From Ectocarpus siliculosus (Eukaryota > Sar > Phaeophyceae > Ectocarpales > Ectocarpaceae): a stretch of 64,000 nt of DNA. This document shows positions 12,660-23,755 of the stretch, piece by piece. The notes below the pieces were generated by a model, which saw nothing but the letters and a program-made list of their open reading frames with translations, made no database searches and had not been told where the DNA came from. The position numbers and the translations under genes are program-made. Location: NCBI GenBank assembly GCA_000310025.1, contig FN649729.1, positions 3,241,227 to 3,305,226 on the forward strand, written 5' to 3'. Position 1 is the first letter of the stretch. Every line of letters starts with the position of its first letter.

Positions 12660-14930
12660 TCACCGGTCCGTATCATCCCAGGCCAAATCATCGGCTTGCC
12701 GTTCAATACGCGCCGTCGGAGATGGATGTGGTCCATCGGCCTCGGAGGTCGGCACCGATTTGCGTGTCGGCAACGGCGCGGCGGCAGTAACAGCGGCGGG
12801 CAGCGGAGCGGCGGTAGTCCTCGTCGCAGTCATCCGCGGGTCCGGCAGCGCGGCGACATCCGGCGAGGATGCAGGCGGCACGGGGGCCCCGGTACTTGGC
12901 GGCAGCGGCGGCGGTGCGGCGGCGGCGGCGGCGGCTGCAGGCCAAGGCGCAGCGGTGGCAGCGGGCTGCGAAGCGGCGATGGCCCCGGGTCCCATCTCCC
13001 TGGGGAGGGTGTTCCCTTGTTGCTTGGCAGTCAAAATCAAAACGGGTTGGGGAAAGTAGCCAGCGCGGTGGTGGAAAACGTCAACATCCATTTGTTCGGC
13101 ACGACCCAACACAGCCACATCACACTTAGACGCAACACCTTCCCTCGCATCAAACATCCCCGCACTCGTCCCCGAGTCTCCCTGCAACTGCTCACCACCT
13201 TTGGGTGTTGACATCCTAGTGTGCCATACCGGGGCTTGAAAGGTCACAGCAGGCTTCACCACAGGAACCACAGGAACATCAGGCACAGATATACCAGCAA
13301 CGGGAACACCAGACACCTCCCCATCACTAACAACTCTAATCTCATTTCCAGACACAGAATCAGACTCGCCTAGAGAATTCACACTACGTGTGAGGAAGTG
13401 ACGAAGAGGGGCGCCACTTGCTGGAGGAATGTCGCCTGGAGGTGGAGAGGGGGTCGCCGTCGAGGAGGCAGAGGTCGTTGGATTAGCGCCGATGTACTGC
13501 TGCTGCTGCTGCTGCTGCTGAGTCGCCGGCTGAGTAGCGGTGCTAAAGGCCTCGTTGAAGACTCGCTGCTCATCAGCGTCGGGCCCTGCAGAACGGGGAC
13601 AGAACGGGCGGCCCCGATCCCAGCTTTCCCCTTGGTCGAGTTGGTGCAGCTGCTCTCGATATGATCCGCCCGACAAGCGCCCCGATTCTTGCCCCCCGGC
13701 CTGAGGAAAACCTGGTCCCCGCATACCGTCCCTCTCGCGAATGAACGCCATGAAGTCGTTGTAGTGGAACAAGAAGTCCTTGCGAAGTTTATGGCAGTCT
13801 GGGGTGTTGTGGGAGGAGTTCGCTCCGTGAACCTGGCAGAAGAAGGCACCTCTCTGCTCATGAGATGGTCCGCCATCCGCTCCCGCAGCAGCTGCTCTCC
13901 TCATGCCGCCGTCCCGGCCCGCGCCGGCAGCGACGGGCGCATGCCTCGTGTCCTCGATCCCCTCCCCACACCTCCGTTTGATCCTCTGCTCGTGCTCGAC
14001 CAGCCTCAGCGTCTCTTCCAGAGTACCTCTCGAAAGCATGGGGTGGAATAGAATACGGTCTTTGACATCGTCGTACATTGGGAGCAAGCCACGTGCAAAG
14101 TGTCTCGACATTAACGTCTCCTCTCGATTGTCCCCACAAGACTGTAATTGCATCCACACAGTATTCGCCCTTCCCCAGTAGTCGACCAGAGTCTCTCCAT
14201 GCTTCTGTCTAAGGCAGTTCCAGGTGCCGTCCAGGATTTCTCTCTCATGCGTCCTGTTTGTAGTGTAGTAGGACTGAAACACTCTCCACCCTGCTTGTGG
14301 ACTCTCTGAAGCTATCTGGTCTATTATAGTATAGATTGAACGTTGATTTTCGTGATCAAGCACATCCAGACTCTCGTGGCCTTGCGAACACTTTCATCGC
14401 CATACCTCTGCCGCAACCAAGTCTTATCGACGTGCAACGAACCCACAGGAATCTCTTCTCCTCTCATGATCTCTTCAAGACCCTCTGCATCCATCCACCC
14501 TGAGAAACAACTCGTAAAAATTCGGAACGCGACAGTCGCACTTCGATCCTTCAAGAAAGCATCATTCCACTCAGGTACTTCGACTCTCTCTCTCAGCTTC
14601 AACTCTATGGGCTGGGAACTAGACGTGCCTGAGCGGACGTCATGTCCCGGAGTCTGGGAGGCGAAGTTGGCAACCCGGCGGAGGAGGTCGACAAGGGCGA
14701 TAGTTGGATCTTGTTCCCCTCCATCCGCGGCTGCTTTCGTTCCTCCCTGCTGGTCCACATCGGGGAGGTTCAACGAACCTCGTCCTTCCCCCCCGTTGTC
14801 TTCCCCGTGGGGAGAGGAACTAGTCCCTGGTCCCCGCGGAGGTCTTCGTCCATCTCCTCCAGCTGTCTTATTCGCGCAGACACAGCAGCCACTTTCTTGA
14901 TCTATTACGCTAGCGTGTTGGGTGGCTTGG
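12660..14930 (-). pseudogene. Gag-like gene of a copia-type element, no pol, one frameshift
   Basis: Two overlapping minus-strand frames (start region to about 14324, then about 14363 to 12660) join by a one-base shift near 14365 inside a run encoding a tryptophan-rich helix (VRKATRVW, then LDHENQRSIYTII). Together they resemble the copia gag at 41.2 kb: a helical domain with WNDAFLKDRSATVAFRIF and WRVFQSYY, a spacer, a zinc-knuckle-like C-x2-H-x6-H-x4-C pattern (reading CQVH, then SSHNTPDC, near 13840), a Gln run and a long Pro/Ala-rich tail to the stop. No protease, integrase or reverse transcriptase follows. The tail is long for gag. It may be a gag-only element or a host gene derived from gag. 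The start codon is not certain. LTRs belonging to it were not found. Confidence 0.6.
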
Positions 14931-15161
14931 TGCACCCGGCGCAGTTGTAGACGGCAAAAATAAAAGAACCGCGCGGCGAGTTTGCCGGCAACGATAAAAT
15001 ACAGTAAACTGCCCGCGGGTGTGGTAACCCGCCGCATCTGTGATGTTCCGGAGCGTGATAGCTCTGATGTGTTGACGCTGGTGCTGTGATAGCTGTTGTG
15101 ATGGCGTGATAGCCTAGAGGCGTGAAAGCCTGGCAGCGTGATAGCTGGTGGATAGGTAGTA

Positions 15162-15391
15162 TGTATTGGAGCATTTGTGTACAAGAACGACCGTGGTTCT
15201 ACTGCATGGGTTCTGTGCAGTATTGTGAAGGCGTGTTTCCAAGTCTGTAACCGTCAGGTGAAGACAGCTTGGGCGTCTGAGTGTGGATAATAAATCACTC
15301 TGTGTTTACCCTACCTACACCTCGCATGAACAACGCCAGCAGCTCGAGAGGACAGCGTCCCTCGCTGCACAGCGTGAGCCACTTCGCCCAA
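15162..15391 (+). repeat. 5' LTR of the TR-GAG element
   Basis: Direct copy of 17323-17555. Contains GGTTCTGTGCAGTATTGTG and GTGTGGATAATAAATCACTC; the AATAAA in the latter could serve as the poly(A) signal. Confidence 0.8.
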
Positions 15392-15393
15392 TA

Positions 15394-15410
15394 GGTTATG
15401 AGCCTCGTGG
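15394..15410 (+). promoter_or_regulatory. Candidate primer-binding site (half-tRNA-Met type)
   Basis: Immediately after the 5' LTR, the sequence reads GGTTATGAGCC. This resembles the complement of the anticodon arm of a methionine tRNA (CAU anticodon followed by AACC), the half-tRNA priming used by Drosophila copia. The canonical TGGTATCAGAGC site is absent. The match to this organism's own tRNA is not checked. Confidence 0.4.
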
Positions 15411-15433
15411 TAGGTAAACCACATCGAGTCACA

Positions 15434-16190
15434 ATGTCCTCCGCCAATCCTATCCTGAAGGGATATGCACCGTTCAGCGGAAAGCCGGCGCACTACAATA
15501 GCTGGATTCTCTCCAGCGAGCCCTCATGTTCGAAGCAGGCCTGGGAGAGATCATGACTGGGGCGGAGAGAGAGCCTGCGGCACTGACTGAAATCCATCCC
15601 CGACCGAAAGATCGGCTCATCAGACGAACTATACGGCGCTTTCAAGGCTGCTCTTGTGATTGATTCGCAACGAGCTGGCAGCGACCCGAAATTCGAAGAT
15701 CTCGCAGAAATGGCGGAGAAGTACCATGCTGGTCAAATCCGGGGGAAAGTAACCACCTATAATGGTGATTCTGGCAGCGACAGCCGTGCGTGCGCTGAAC
15801 ACAGTAATGCACGAAGGAGCGCGTGGATTCCGCAAACAAGGTGGTCGTGGAGGGAGAAGTCATCGCGGACGAGGCGGTGGCAACAACTCGTCGAACGGCC
15901 CGTCGAGCGGAAACAACTTTGCGTCGAACCGAAACCATGGGACACGCGGGCCGACGGACGGCGGAAAAGGTGCAGCAAGTGCGGGAGGTAGTGCACAACA
16001 AGGAAACGAAGTGTCAGGGCAGGACAATGGTAAGAACCGTAAAGGACGTTGTCGGTACTGCAGAAACTCAAGAGGACATGGGTGGTACGACTGCCCACTG
16101 CGCGCGTCGCACATAGAAGAAGACAAGGAAGAAAGAACCGAGCAGGCGAACACTGCTGTCGGGAAAGAAACAACTACCCAGGCATGGTAG
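15434..16190 (+). pseudogene. Broken gag remnant of the TR-GAG element
   Basis: An ATG at 15434 starts a gag-like N-terminus (GYAPFSGKPAHYNSWI, as in copia gag proteins) that is lost to a frameshift near 15530. A second frame ending at 16188-16190 has an Arg/Gly-rich run and a zinc knuckle CRYC, RNSRG, HGWYDC (C-x2-C-x5-H-x4-C), then an acidic tail. The two ends suggest one original gag gene with internal frameshifts. Confidence 0.6.
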
Positions 16191-16229
16191 AGAAAGATAA
16201 CACAATGCTGCAGCAACGCCACCGGACGA

Positions 16230-16800
16230 GCGAGCTGCTACAGGCACCAGCGTGCAGGTGGAATGATACCTGCCCCCACAGTCAAGCCACCAGAGAAGGG
16301 TACCCAGAGAAGAGCTGGCTGTTTCAAAACGGAGGAACGAACTGCTAAACACGTGCAGGTCAGGTGGAATGATACCTGACGCAGTACCGCCACCAGAGAA
16401 CGGGCTGTTATATACGTGCACTGCAGGTGGAATGATACCTGTGATGATGATGATGATGCAGTTCCGACACCAAGAGAAAAGGGCTGATTGCAACGAAAGG
16501 AGAACGCCTAGAAAGATAGATGCAGGTATAATTATAATTGAACTGCCGCAGCCACGCCACTTGAGGAGGAGGAGCGGGCTGTGCCATACTGGCAAGTGAA
16601 GCATACCACTGGCGCGAATACGTTACCAGACAAGAGAAAAGGGCTGATTGCAACGAAAGGAGAAGGCCTAGAAGATACAACGAGCGGATGCAGATGATGA
16701 ACGAGTGGATGCGCCATGCTTGAAACGAAAGAGAGAAAATATGGTCAACTGTCTGTCGCAGCCACGCCACTTGAGGAGCGGGTTGTCACATGTGGCCAGG
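16230..16800 (+). repeat. Internal short tandem and dispersed repeats of the TR-GAG element
   Basis: GCAGGTGGAATGATACCTG occurs near 16252 and 16424, with an AGGTCAGGTGGAATGATACC version near 16357. ACGAAAGGAGAA-GCCTAGA occurs twice (16493, 16655) and GCCACGCCACTTGAGGAG twice (16552, 16761). A GAT microsatellite sits at 16442-16458. The units are imperfect and non-coding. Confidence 0.7.
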
Positions 16801-17322
16801 TGAAGAAGGATACAACTGGCGCGGCAACTTCACCGAAAGAGGAGCCGACTGCCGCCGGAAGGAGCGAGCTTAAATGAAAAAATAGTTAACAGCAATCAAC
16901 TTGCCCGAACACTTCCCTTTGAGCGAAAATTAAACCACATCAAAGCAGGTGACCAAGACGAAGGATACGACGGAGGGCAGAAAAATAGAAGTTGAATGGT
17001 ACTGTAGATGTGTGGTATTATATTCAAAGATCAAGAAGAACAAGACTGCGTCAAGATGTCAAGACGCTGCCGGAGGAAGGATGGAAATAGAAGATTTGTG
17101 TTGGAGGATCGGGAGATCTGTGTTGAAGGACAGAAATTCGCTGCTATGTATGAATATTGATTGGCAGTTAGTGAAGAAGTGATAATTTGATTTGAGTTGA
17201 ATATGCAAGTACTAATGTTACTTCGTCGAGAGGACATTGATATGGTTTTGAGAGGACACTGAAGAGAGTTTATTTAGTCTTCTGCATCAGAGCTGTAGAA
17301 CGAGATAGTTCTCGAGAGGACA

Positions 17323-17555
17323 TGTTGGAGTATTTGTGTACAAGAACGACCGTGGTTCTACTGCATGGGTTCTGTGCAGTATTGTGAAGGCGTGTTTACC
17401 AAGTCTGTAACCGTCAGGTGAAGACAGCTTGGGCGTCTGAGTGTGGATAATAAATAAATCACTCTGTGTTTACCCTACCTACACCTCGCAAGAACAACGC
17501 CAGCAGCTCGAGAGGACAGCGTCCCTCGCTGCACAGCGTGAGCCACTTCGCCCAA
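17323..17555 (+). repeat. 3' LTR of the TR-GAG element
   Basis: Direct copy of 15162-15391, including an added TAAA in the AATAAATAAATC stretch. Followed by the TAGTA target duplication. Confidence 0.8.
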
Positions 17556-17990
17556 TAGTATGCACACGGGCGTGATAGCCCAGGGCGTGATAGCCCGGAA
17601 AAAGGAAGATTAATAAAACAAGGGCACGTGGCCAACACCGTTGCTGACACGCATACCCAGAAAACAAGATTATGTGGCAAAGATGGTACCACCATTCCCC
17701 CAATTCATTACAACTGCGGAACCCCCAAAATTCCGCGCTCCATCTTCTAGGAACATTCCTCGGTTGCAATAATCTGTCAATGCTGTGAGTGTACATCCAA
17801 CACTTGTGTATGGGTGCGCAGCTTGTTCAGCTTCTGAAATTCACTTGAAGAAATAATTGTTGCAGCCAAATTTCCGCATCCTTCATCTGGATGAAAATGC
17901 TTTCGCGCCGGCCGACCTGCGCAAGCCCTCTTAGTGATGGCATACTGCAGCAGTATATACGAAATTATCTTTGTGATGTTTCCTCTGTAT

Positions 17991-18316
17991 TGAGGACACT
18001 GGCTATTGTCGGAGACAGATGCCGGTGCCGTGGCCGTATTATCCCACTGCCAGGGGAAGGCTGTTTCCTCTCGTGATGTGTAAACGAGGAGAAGAGGGTA
18101 GAAAGAGAGAGTGGCCATAGCGGCAGAGGGAGAGGAGAGTCGAAGACTCTCCGCTTCCACTTTCGGCAAGTGGCCAGGGGCTTCGGAAGATATCCATCTC
18201 CGACGGTGCATTTCCTGTCACCCTCCTTGTGACAAGATACCCCGAGGGAGCCATATCTTCCTACATTTTGTATGTGCACACATGGTTGGTTATACTCCTG
18301 GCAGGTGTCCTCCACA
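17991..18316 (-). repeat. Solo LTR related to 48100-48415
   Basis: About 320 bp beginning TGAGGACACTGG and ending GTGTCCTCCACA on the plus strand, so the ends form a short inverted repeat as in LTRs. It is about nine-tenths identical to 48100-48415; the main difference is an extra segment near 18150 (GGAGAGTCGAAGACTCTCC, itself a palindrome). No second copy or target duplication was found nearby. The strand given follows the inferred orientation of the 48-kb copy. Confidence 0.65.
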
Positions 18317-18358
18317 TCACCCCCCCCTCTATGCGCCACAAGTCCATCTGTGCTAAAG

Positions 18359-19490
18359 CGAAAGATTGACTGACGAAGTAAGGGAAATCTGCGTTTTGTG
18401 AGAAGCGGCAGAAATAAACCGTTGGCCAATCAGAAAGCAGGAAGCGGACGAGCGTGTTGATTCCTGTTTTCAGTATATACTCGCTTCGCCGTGTTTGCCG
18501 GGGGCGAGCGAGAGCACGTGTGTGTGCTTGTGGTGGCCAAGGGTTGTTTCTGCCGTGACGTTCATTATTTTGCGTACCCCCTTTGCTCGCCAAGGGGGAG
18601 GGGGAAAGAGTGGAGACCAGGCAGGGCAACACACCACACACGCCCCCGGTCTATACTCCTTACGATCAGTATAAACATCAGCCACCCAACGGACAGAAAT
18701 ATATAAACTCTGTCTGCCCCCTGATAACCACACCTGTTTGTTCATACTGAAACCACGAGAGAACCCCACAAGGCCCATCGACATTAATATCGCCATTCGG
18801 CGAAACACTTGGGCCACCAAAGAAAAACCATTTTCTCGTCTCTCGCTACTCTCTGTTCCCCTGACCTTCCCATCGCACTGCAGAAAAACACACATGTCGC
18901 CAGGACCCCACGTATAATTAATCATATAATATATACGGGTGTCCACCAATCAATCAGACTCGTAACGCACGCAACGGGGAAGCGCGCAGCACCAACGCAG
19001 CCACACACAGCAGCCAAGAGTGCACTCCCCCAACCATGCAACGGTCCGATACACACACCAACATGCGTCCTGCATATATACAACCTGAAGTAAATGCGAT
19101 AGACACACATCCCACTGAAATGGGACGAGCACCTCGGAACCGCGCCCAGCATAGGCACACGCGGCCCCGACTGCGGCTACACAGTGAATCCCGCCGACAG
19201 GCAATCACATTGCACACAACGCCGCCGCTCCGATTTCCATGTCCACTGACACCCCCAAAAGCAAGGGTGGGTGGGTGGGAAAAAGAAACGTCACGGCAGA
19301 AACAACCCTTGGCCACCACAAGCACACACACGTGCTCTCGCTCGCCCCCGGTAAACACGGCGAAGCGAGTATATACTGAAAACAGGAATCAACACGCTCG
19401 TCCGCTTCCTGCTTTCTGATTGGCCAACGGTTTATTTCTGCCGCTTCTCACAAAACGCAGATTTCCCTTACTTCGTCAGTCAGTCTTTCG
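18359..19490. mobile_element. Fold-back element with about 200-bp inverted ends, DIRS-related
   Basis: 18359-18552 and 19287-19490 are near-exact reverse complements (CGAAAGATTGACTGACGAAG at the left; the reverse at the right). The same terminal sequence lies in part at 24285-24390, next to the gag of the DIRS-like element. Just inside the left end, 18553-18720 repeats the recombinase-proximal end of that element (19516-19676). The element thus carries the termini and subterminal sequence of the larger one without its genes. The interior has no supported gene. Confidence 0.6.
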
Positions 19491-19864
19491 TTTTTCTCGA
19501 TGCTTTCGAAATTTGTCATTATTTTGCGTACCCCCTTTGCTCGCCAAGGGGGAGGGGAAAAGAGCGGAGACCAGGCAGGGCAACACACCACACACGCCCC
19601 CGGTCTACTCCTTACGATCAGTATAAACATCAGCCACCCAACGGACAGAAATATATAAACTCTGTCTGCCCCCAAACCTAAGGGTGGTGCGCCATACTGA
19701 TCCCCCCCGCCCCTTTCCATGCACAACATATACCGCATACCATATATGCAAAAACACACATTGTTGTATATGTACGACATACAATATATACGGCATACAC
19801 TGTACAGCAAAATAACATCGGTACAACAAGGACCTCGACATACACCACGCGCCACAGAACCCCT

Positions 19865-21026
19865 TCACACGTCACCCCATCGGGTACCCTGCCCTGGCTG
19901 TGTAGTCACCTTCTCCTTGTTCGCCAACACCTCTGACACCCACGAAGCATCACCCCCAACATTCCGAACATAACACTGGTAACTACTCTCCCCCGACCAT
20001 CGCCCTTCTCTACGAAGAACCTCCGGCGATGCACCCCCCGCCGCCAAGAAAGTTGCGCCCCCAATACGAAGGGAGTGCAGCGCGTACTCCTCGGGCTGCA
20101 AACCCGCCAACGCAACTACTTGGCGAAGGGCCACAACAGCTTGACACTTAATCCACATGGCCCACTGGCCCCGACCAACACCGAAAGCCACGAGAGGCGC
20201 ATGCGAAGGCAGAAACGTATACAGAGAAAGCAGCTCCACCATGACATCCACTGCCCCCCCCCCTCGGTCGACTCCACGGCACGGACCTTGCCGTGTGCGC
20301 GTGCAAACCCCCCTTTCCGAAACTGGTCCCCTTTGGACGAACGAAAACGTACCTCCACGCGATCGGCCAACGGCCACTGCGCCGACTGCAATAGCTGGAC
20401 CGCCCCCCGAAAAAACGCTACGTCCCCCCGACGCAACCCATGAACCTCATGCATGGACAATTTCGACACCGCAAACATCGCAGATGCTCGCGTCAGAAAG
20501 AAGAAAGAGGCACTCAGCGCAAGAAACAAAACACGCCCGCCTACGCCCCATTGCGGCACCAACGAACTCCCCTGTTGCAACATCGCCCAAGACACCGGCC
20601 GCCGCAACCGCTGCTGTGTTCCCACGCGGCATGCCCCCGCGCCGCTCCACGTAAAGCACAACGAATCAGCGGATGCTGCGTATCAAGCTCCCCTTCACCC
20701 GACACACGATGGAAAAACTTAACAGCGGACAGGTGACTAGCAATCGTCGAGTTTTGCAGGCCCAAAACGGAAAAACCATACGCGACGTACTCAACCAATT
20801 GAGCAACGACATCACGCGGAACAGTCTCAGCAGCAATAAACACCGGCCGATACACAACGGCCACACGATATTTCACCCAGCCTCCAAAAAGGCCCAGGTA
20901 AGTTCGTTCAGACGTTCGCGCAAGTGTCTGGCGGACGAGGCTGGCCCCAGCACGGCAGAGCACATCTCTTGCCCGGCTCAATTCAACTCCACTTCCTGCC
21001 ATCGCACATGGGGGGCAGCGGCACAA
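19865..21026 (-). pseudogene. Tyrosine recombinase of the DIRS-like element, left copy
   Basis: Three overlapping frames make one recombinase. The N-terminal SAM-like part reads ARTSERTYLGLFGGWVKYR and SHLSAVKFFHRVSG. The catalytic C-terminus has HSLRIGGATFLAAGG, then EGRWSGESSYQCYVR, giving the H-x-x-R, H/W and Tyr nucleophile arrangement of the family. A one-base loss near 20630 and a C/G homopolymer near 20262 break the frame. The last segment, with the catalytic Tyr, is intact and ends at 19865. Confidence 0.8.
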
Positions 21027-21052
21027 AGGTTGTCGTACACATCAGCGGCGGG

Positions 21053-21740
21053 TCAGCGAGAAATACCATCGGCAAGCGAATTGAGCACACCAGGCACATG
21101 GGACGATTGGAAAAGCCACCCGCTAGACACTTCAATCGCCCCCAGCATCCGCATGATCGCGCCGGACCGCGGCTCTTTGCCTCCGCGACACCGCTCAATC
21201 CATGCCACACTCGCTTCATTGTCTCCCCGCAACTGGATGCAGTCACCGGCCGACACCAGCACGTGACGCTGTTGCACGATCAACACCCACGCCGCAGCGA
21301 CCATGCCGAGTAGCTCAAGAACATTGATACTGACATCGGGACACGCGGATACAGACTTGCTAGACCCCACAAAACGGGACTGCTCGTCACACGTCAAATC
21401 ACGCCGGAAATAACACCCAGTTTGCACACAGCATGCTCCGAACGCTGTTTTGGACGCATCGGCAAACACGGCCATTACAGGAGGGCGAAGCACCACATTG
21501 TACATCGGTGCACACAACTGTCCGCCACGCGACGCCAGACCTCGCTGCACAAACCAGCGCCAAAAATCCAAATCATCGTGAAACATGGGGCCCAACACGA
21601 CACGCCGAGCGGGGTTAGAAACACGCGAAGGGAACACTTCGGATTGCGGCATGCCGACATCAGACAACAGACAGCCGACGAAATATTTGCCTGGACGCAA
21701 GGCAAAAGACACGTGAAGAAGAAAACCGGTCAATGTTGGC
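21053..21740 (-). pseudogene. RNase H domain of the DIRS-like polyprotein
   Basis: The frame contains VMAVFADASKTAFGACC (first catalytic Asp), INVLELLGMVAA (Glu), LRGDNEASVAWI (Asp) and SSHVPGVLNSLADGISR (terminal His/Asp), the order expected for the RNase H that follows RT in DIRS and gypsy elements. A frame change near 21745 separates it from the RT frame upstream. Confidence 0.75.
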
Positions 21741-22391
21741 GGGCGGTCGCACACAGACGCGACCGCGGCCACTCGCCCAACAAACCATGTAATTTCTGTT
21801 GTTTTCGCAGAGGCATGGTCACTGTGAGAGTTTGCGTGTTCAAAATCCATCCCAACACCTCCAAACGTGTAGAAAAATCGGTGATCTTCTTTGCAGACAA
21901 CAACGGAGGATCGTTTGGCCCCCGGTGTCCCAGCAGACGGAAATGGTCCCACGAAGGATCGACCAACACTTGACGAAAAACCTCACGCACGTCAATACGA
22001 CAGAGCAAAATCTCGACATGTGGCCCGTGCAATTGGCGCAAAAAGAGGACGCGCGATCGAAAAACACATGTCCCATACGGACACTCGGGGGCACGATCAA
22101 AATCTGTATCTGCATGGACGCTAGACGACGCACCAGCCGCTGTGAATGTGAGATCATGAATGATGCGGAATTTCGGATCTTCCACCACCCCAAGGGGGGA
22201 AACACGCACACCCAAAATTTCACGGATGAACTGCACGTCGAAGACAAGAGCACGACCGAACGTAACATCCGAAACGATCTTGTCGTCAGCAATCTGCGAA
22301 GTGTATGGTAAAGGGCTGGAATAGTTGCCGTATTTTTAATTCGGCGTCGAGACACCCCCCCGGCGCCACATCGACGGGTGCGCCAGGACAC
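21730..22391 (-). pseudogene. Reverse transcriptase fragment, tandem copy A (catalytic region deleted)
   Basis: Encodes RT segments FIREILGVRVSPLGVVEDPK, FRIIHDLTF and ILLCRIDVREVFRQVLVDPS, then jumps directly to HFRLLGHRGPNDPPLL and the RT tail STRLEVLGWILNTQTLTV. About 110 bp present in copy B between these parts are missing, removing the region around the expected YVDD-type active site. Confidence 0.7.
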
Positions 22392-23290
22392 GACACGCCG
22401 ATTGGGTTAGAAACACGCGAAGGGAACACTTCGGATTGCGGCATGCCGACATCAGCCAACAGACAGCCGACGAAAAAAATTGCCTTGACGCAAGGCAAAA
22501 GACACGTGAAGAAGAAAACCGGTCAATTCCGCGACGTGACGGGCGCGTCTGTGGCCCCTCGCCCAACCAACGATGTAATTTCTGTTGTTTTCGCAGAGGC
22601 GTGGTCACTGTGAGAGTTTGCGTGTCCAAAATCCATCCCAACACCTCTAAACGTGTCGAAAAATCGGTGATTTTCTTTGCAGACAACAACGGAGGATCGT
22701 TTGGCCCCCGGTGTCCCAGCAGACGGAAATGGTCCGACGCGATCGACTGCACGGCACGTAAGCAACGACGACCATCCTTGCAACACCGCGCCTCGACAAA
22801 AGCACACCGTCATCCACATACCCCCATCGTGTATCCGAATACCGATGCCCTCGAAGGGTCGACCAACCCTTGACGAAAAGCCTCACGCACGTCAATACGG
22901 CAGAGCAAAATCTCGACATGTGGCCCGTGCAATTGGCGCAAAAAGAGGACGCGCGACAAGATATCGAAAAATACATGTCCCATACGGACACTCGGGGGCA
23001 CGATCAAAATCTGCATCTGCATTGACGCCAGACGGCGCACCAGCCGCTGTGAATGTGAGATCATGAATGATGCGGAATTTCGGATCTTCCACCACCCCAA
23101 GGGGGGAAACACGCACACCCAAAATTTCACGGATGAACTGCACGTCGAAGACAAGAGCACGACCGAACGTAACATCCGAAACGATCTTGTCGTCAGCAAT
23201 CTGCGAAGTGTATGGTAAAATGCTGGAATGGTTGCCGTATTTTTAATTCGGCGTCGTGATAACCCCTCGGGAGCGCCAGGACACAACACG
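22392..23290 (-). pseudogene. Reverse transcriptase fragment, tandem copy B
   Basis: Near-duplicate of copy A with the same motifs (FIREILGVRVSPLGVV, RIDVREAFRQGLVDPS, STRLEVLGWILDTQTLTV) plus sequence absent from A at about 22738-22857. Upstream it continues into a segment with FLGVAKRFPHIDKLLRVLCP. Frameshifts and stops interrupt it. A different frame in the extra segment reads YVDDGVLL, compatible with the RT catalytic motif displaced by a frameshift. Confidence 0.65.
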
Positions 23291-23351
23291 CGGAGGAGTT
23301 TGTCAATGTGCGGAAAACGTTTCGCGACCCCCAAAAATTCACGAACCGACG

Positions 23352-23755
23352 CAACATCGACATGGGGCGCAAAGAAGCCGGGACCACCGGCCTCCACGAG
23401 CACTTCAATACGCCCCCCACACTGTCTAAGCAAGGTGGAACCAGCGGAAGCCACCTCACGAAGACCCACACCCATATCGGAGGGTGAACACACCGCCGCT
23501 AAAGCAGACACACGAGATCGCCACGCGCAAAGTTCACGCGAACCCGCAATCGACAACATCGACATGGGGCGCAAAGAAGCCGGCCCCACCGGCCGCCACA
23601 AGCACTTCAATACGCCCCCCACACTGTCTAAGCAAGGCGGAACCAGCGGAAGCCACCTCACGAAGACCCACACCCATATCGGAGGATGAACACACCGCCG
23701 CTAAAGCAGACACACGAGATCGCCACACGCAAAGTTCACGCGAACCCGCAATCGA
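23352..23755. repeat. Tandem duplication, 202-bp unit, two copies
   Basis: CAACATCGACATGGGGCGC starts at 23352 and again at 23554. Both copies carry CACTGTCTAAGCAAGG and CACACCCATATCGGAGG. Only a few substitutions separate them. It lies between gag and RT of the DIRS-like element and lengthens the coding frame. Confidence 0.85.

Larger units (their letters stand above)
15162..17555 (+). mobile_element. Small non-autonomous LTR element with gag remnant (TR-GAG type)
   Basis: Direct repeats of about 230 bp at 15162-15391 and 17323-17555 bracket 1.93 kb. The left repeat begins TGTATTGGAG, the right one TGTTGGAG; both end CGCCCAA. A 5-bp duplication TAGTA flanks the unit (15157-15161 and 17556-17560). 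Sequence on both outer sides carries the same GCGTGATAGC phrases (15050-15150 and 17568-17600), consistent with insertion into a pre-existing repeat. The interior has a gag start and a zinc knuckle but no polymerase. The LTRs differ by a few small indels and substitutions, so insertion is fairly recent. Confidence 0.8.
21597..23290. repeat. Tandem duplication of the RT region, unit about 795-900 bp
   Basis: Both units begin with CACGCCGA followed by GTTAGAAACACGCGAAGGG (21601, 22392) and end with CGTATTTTTAATTCGGCGTCG (22329, 23238). They differ by scattered substitutions and by the extra segment in the second unit. Confidence 0.85.

Noticed and set aside
18370-18387. CTGACGA followed by GAAA, like a hammerhead ribozyme core
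   Set aside because: The bases between the two boxes (AGTAAGG) cannot form stem II and no flanking stems close the fold; a chance match.
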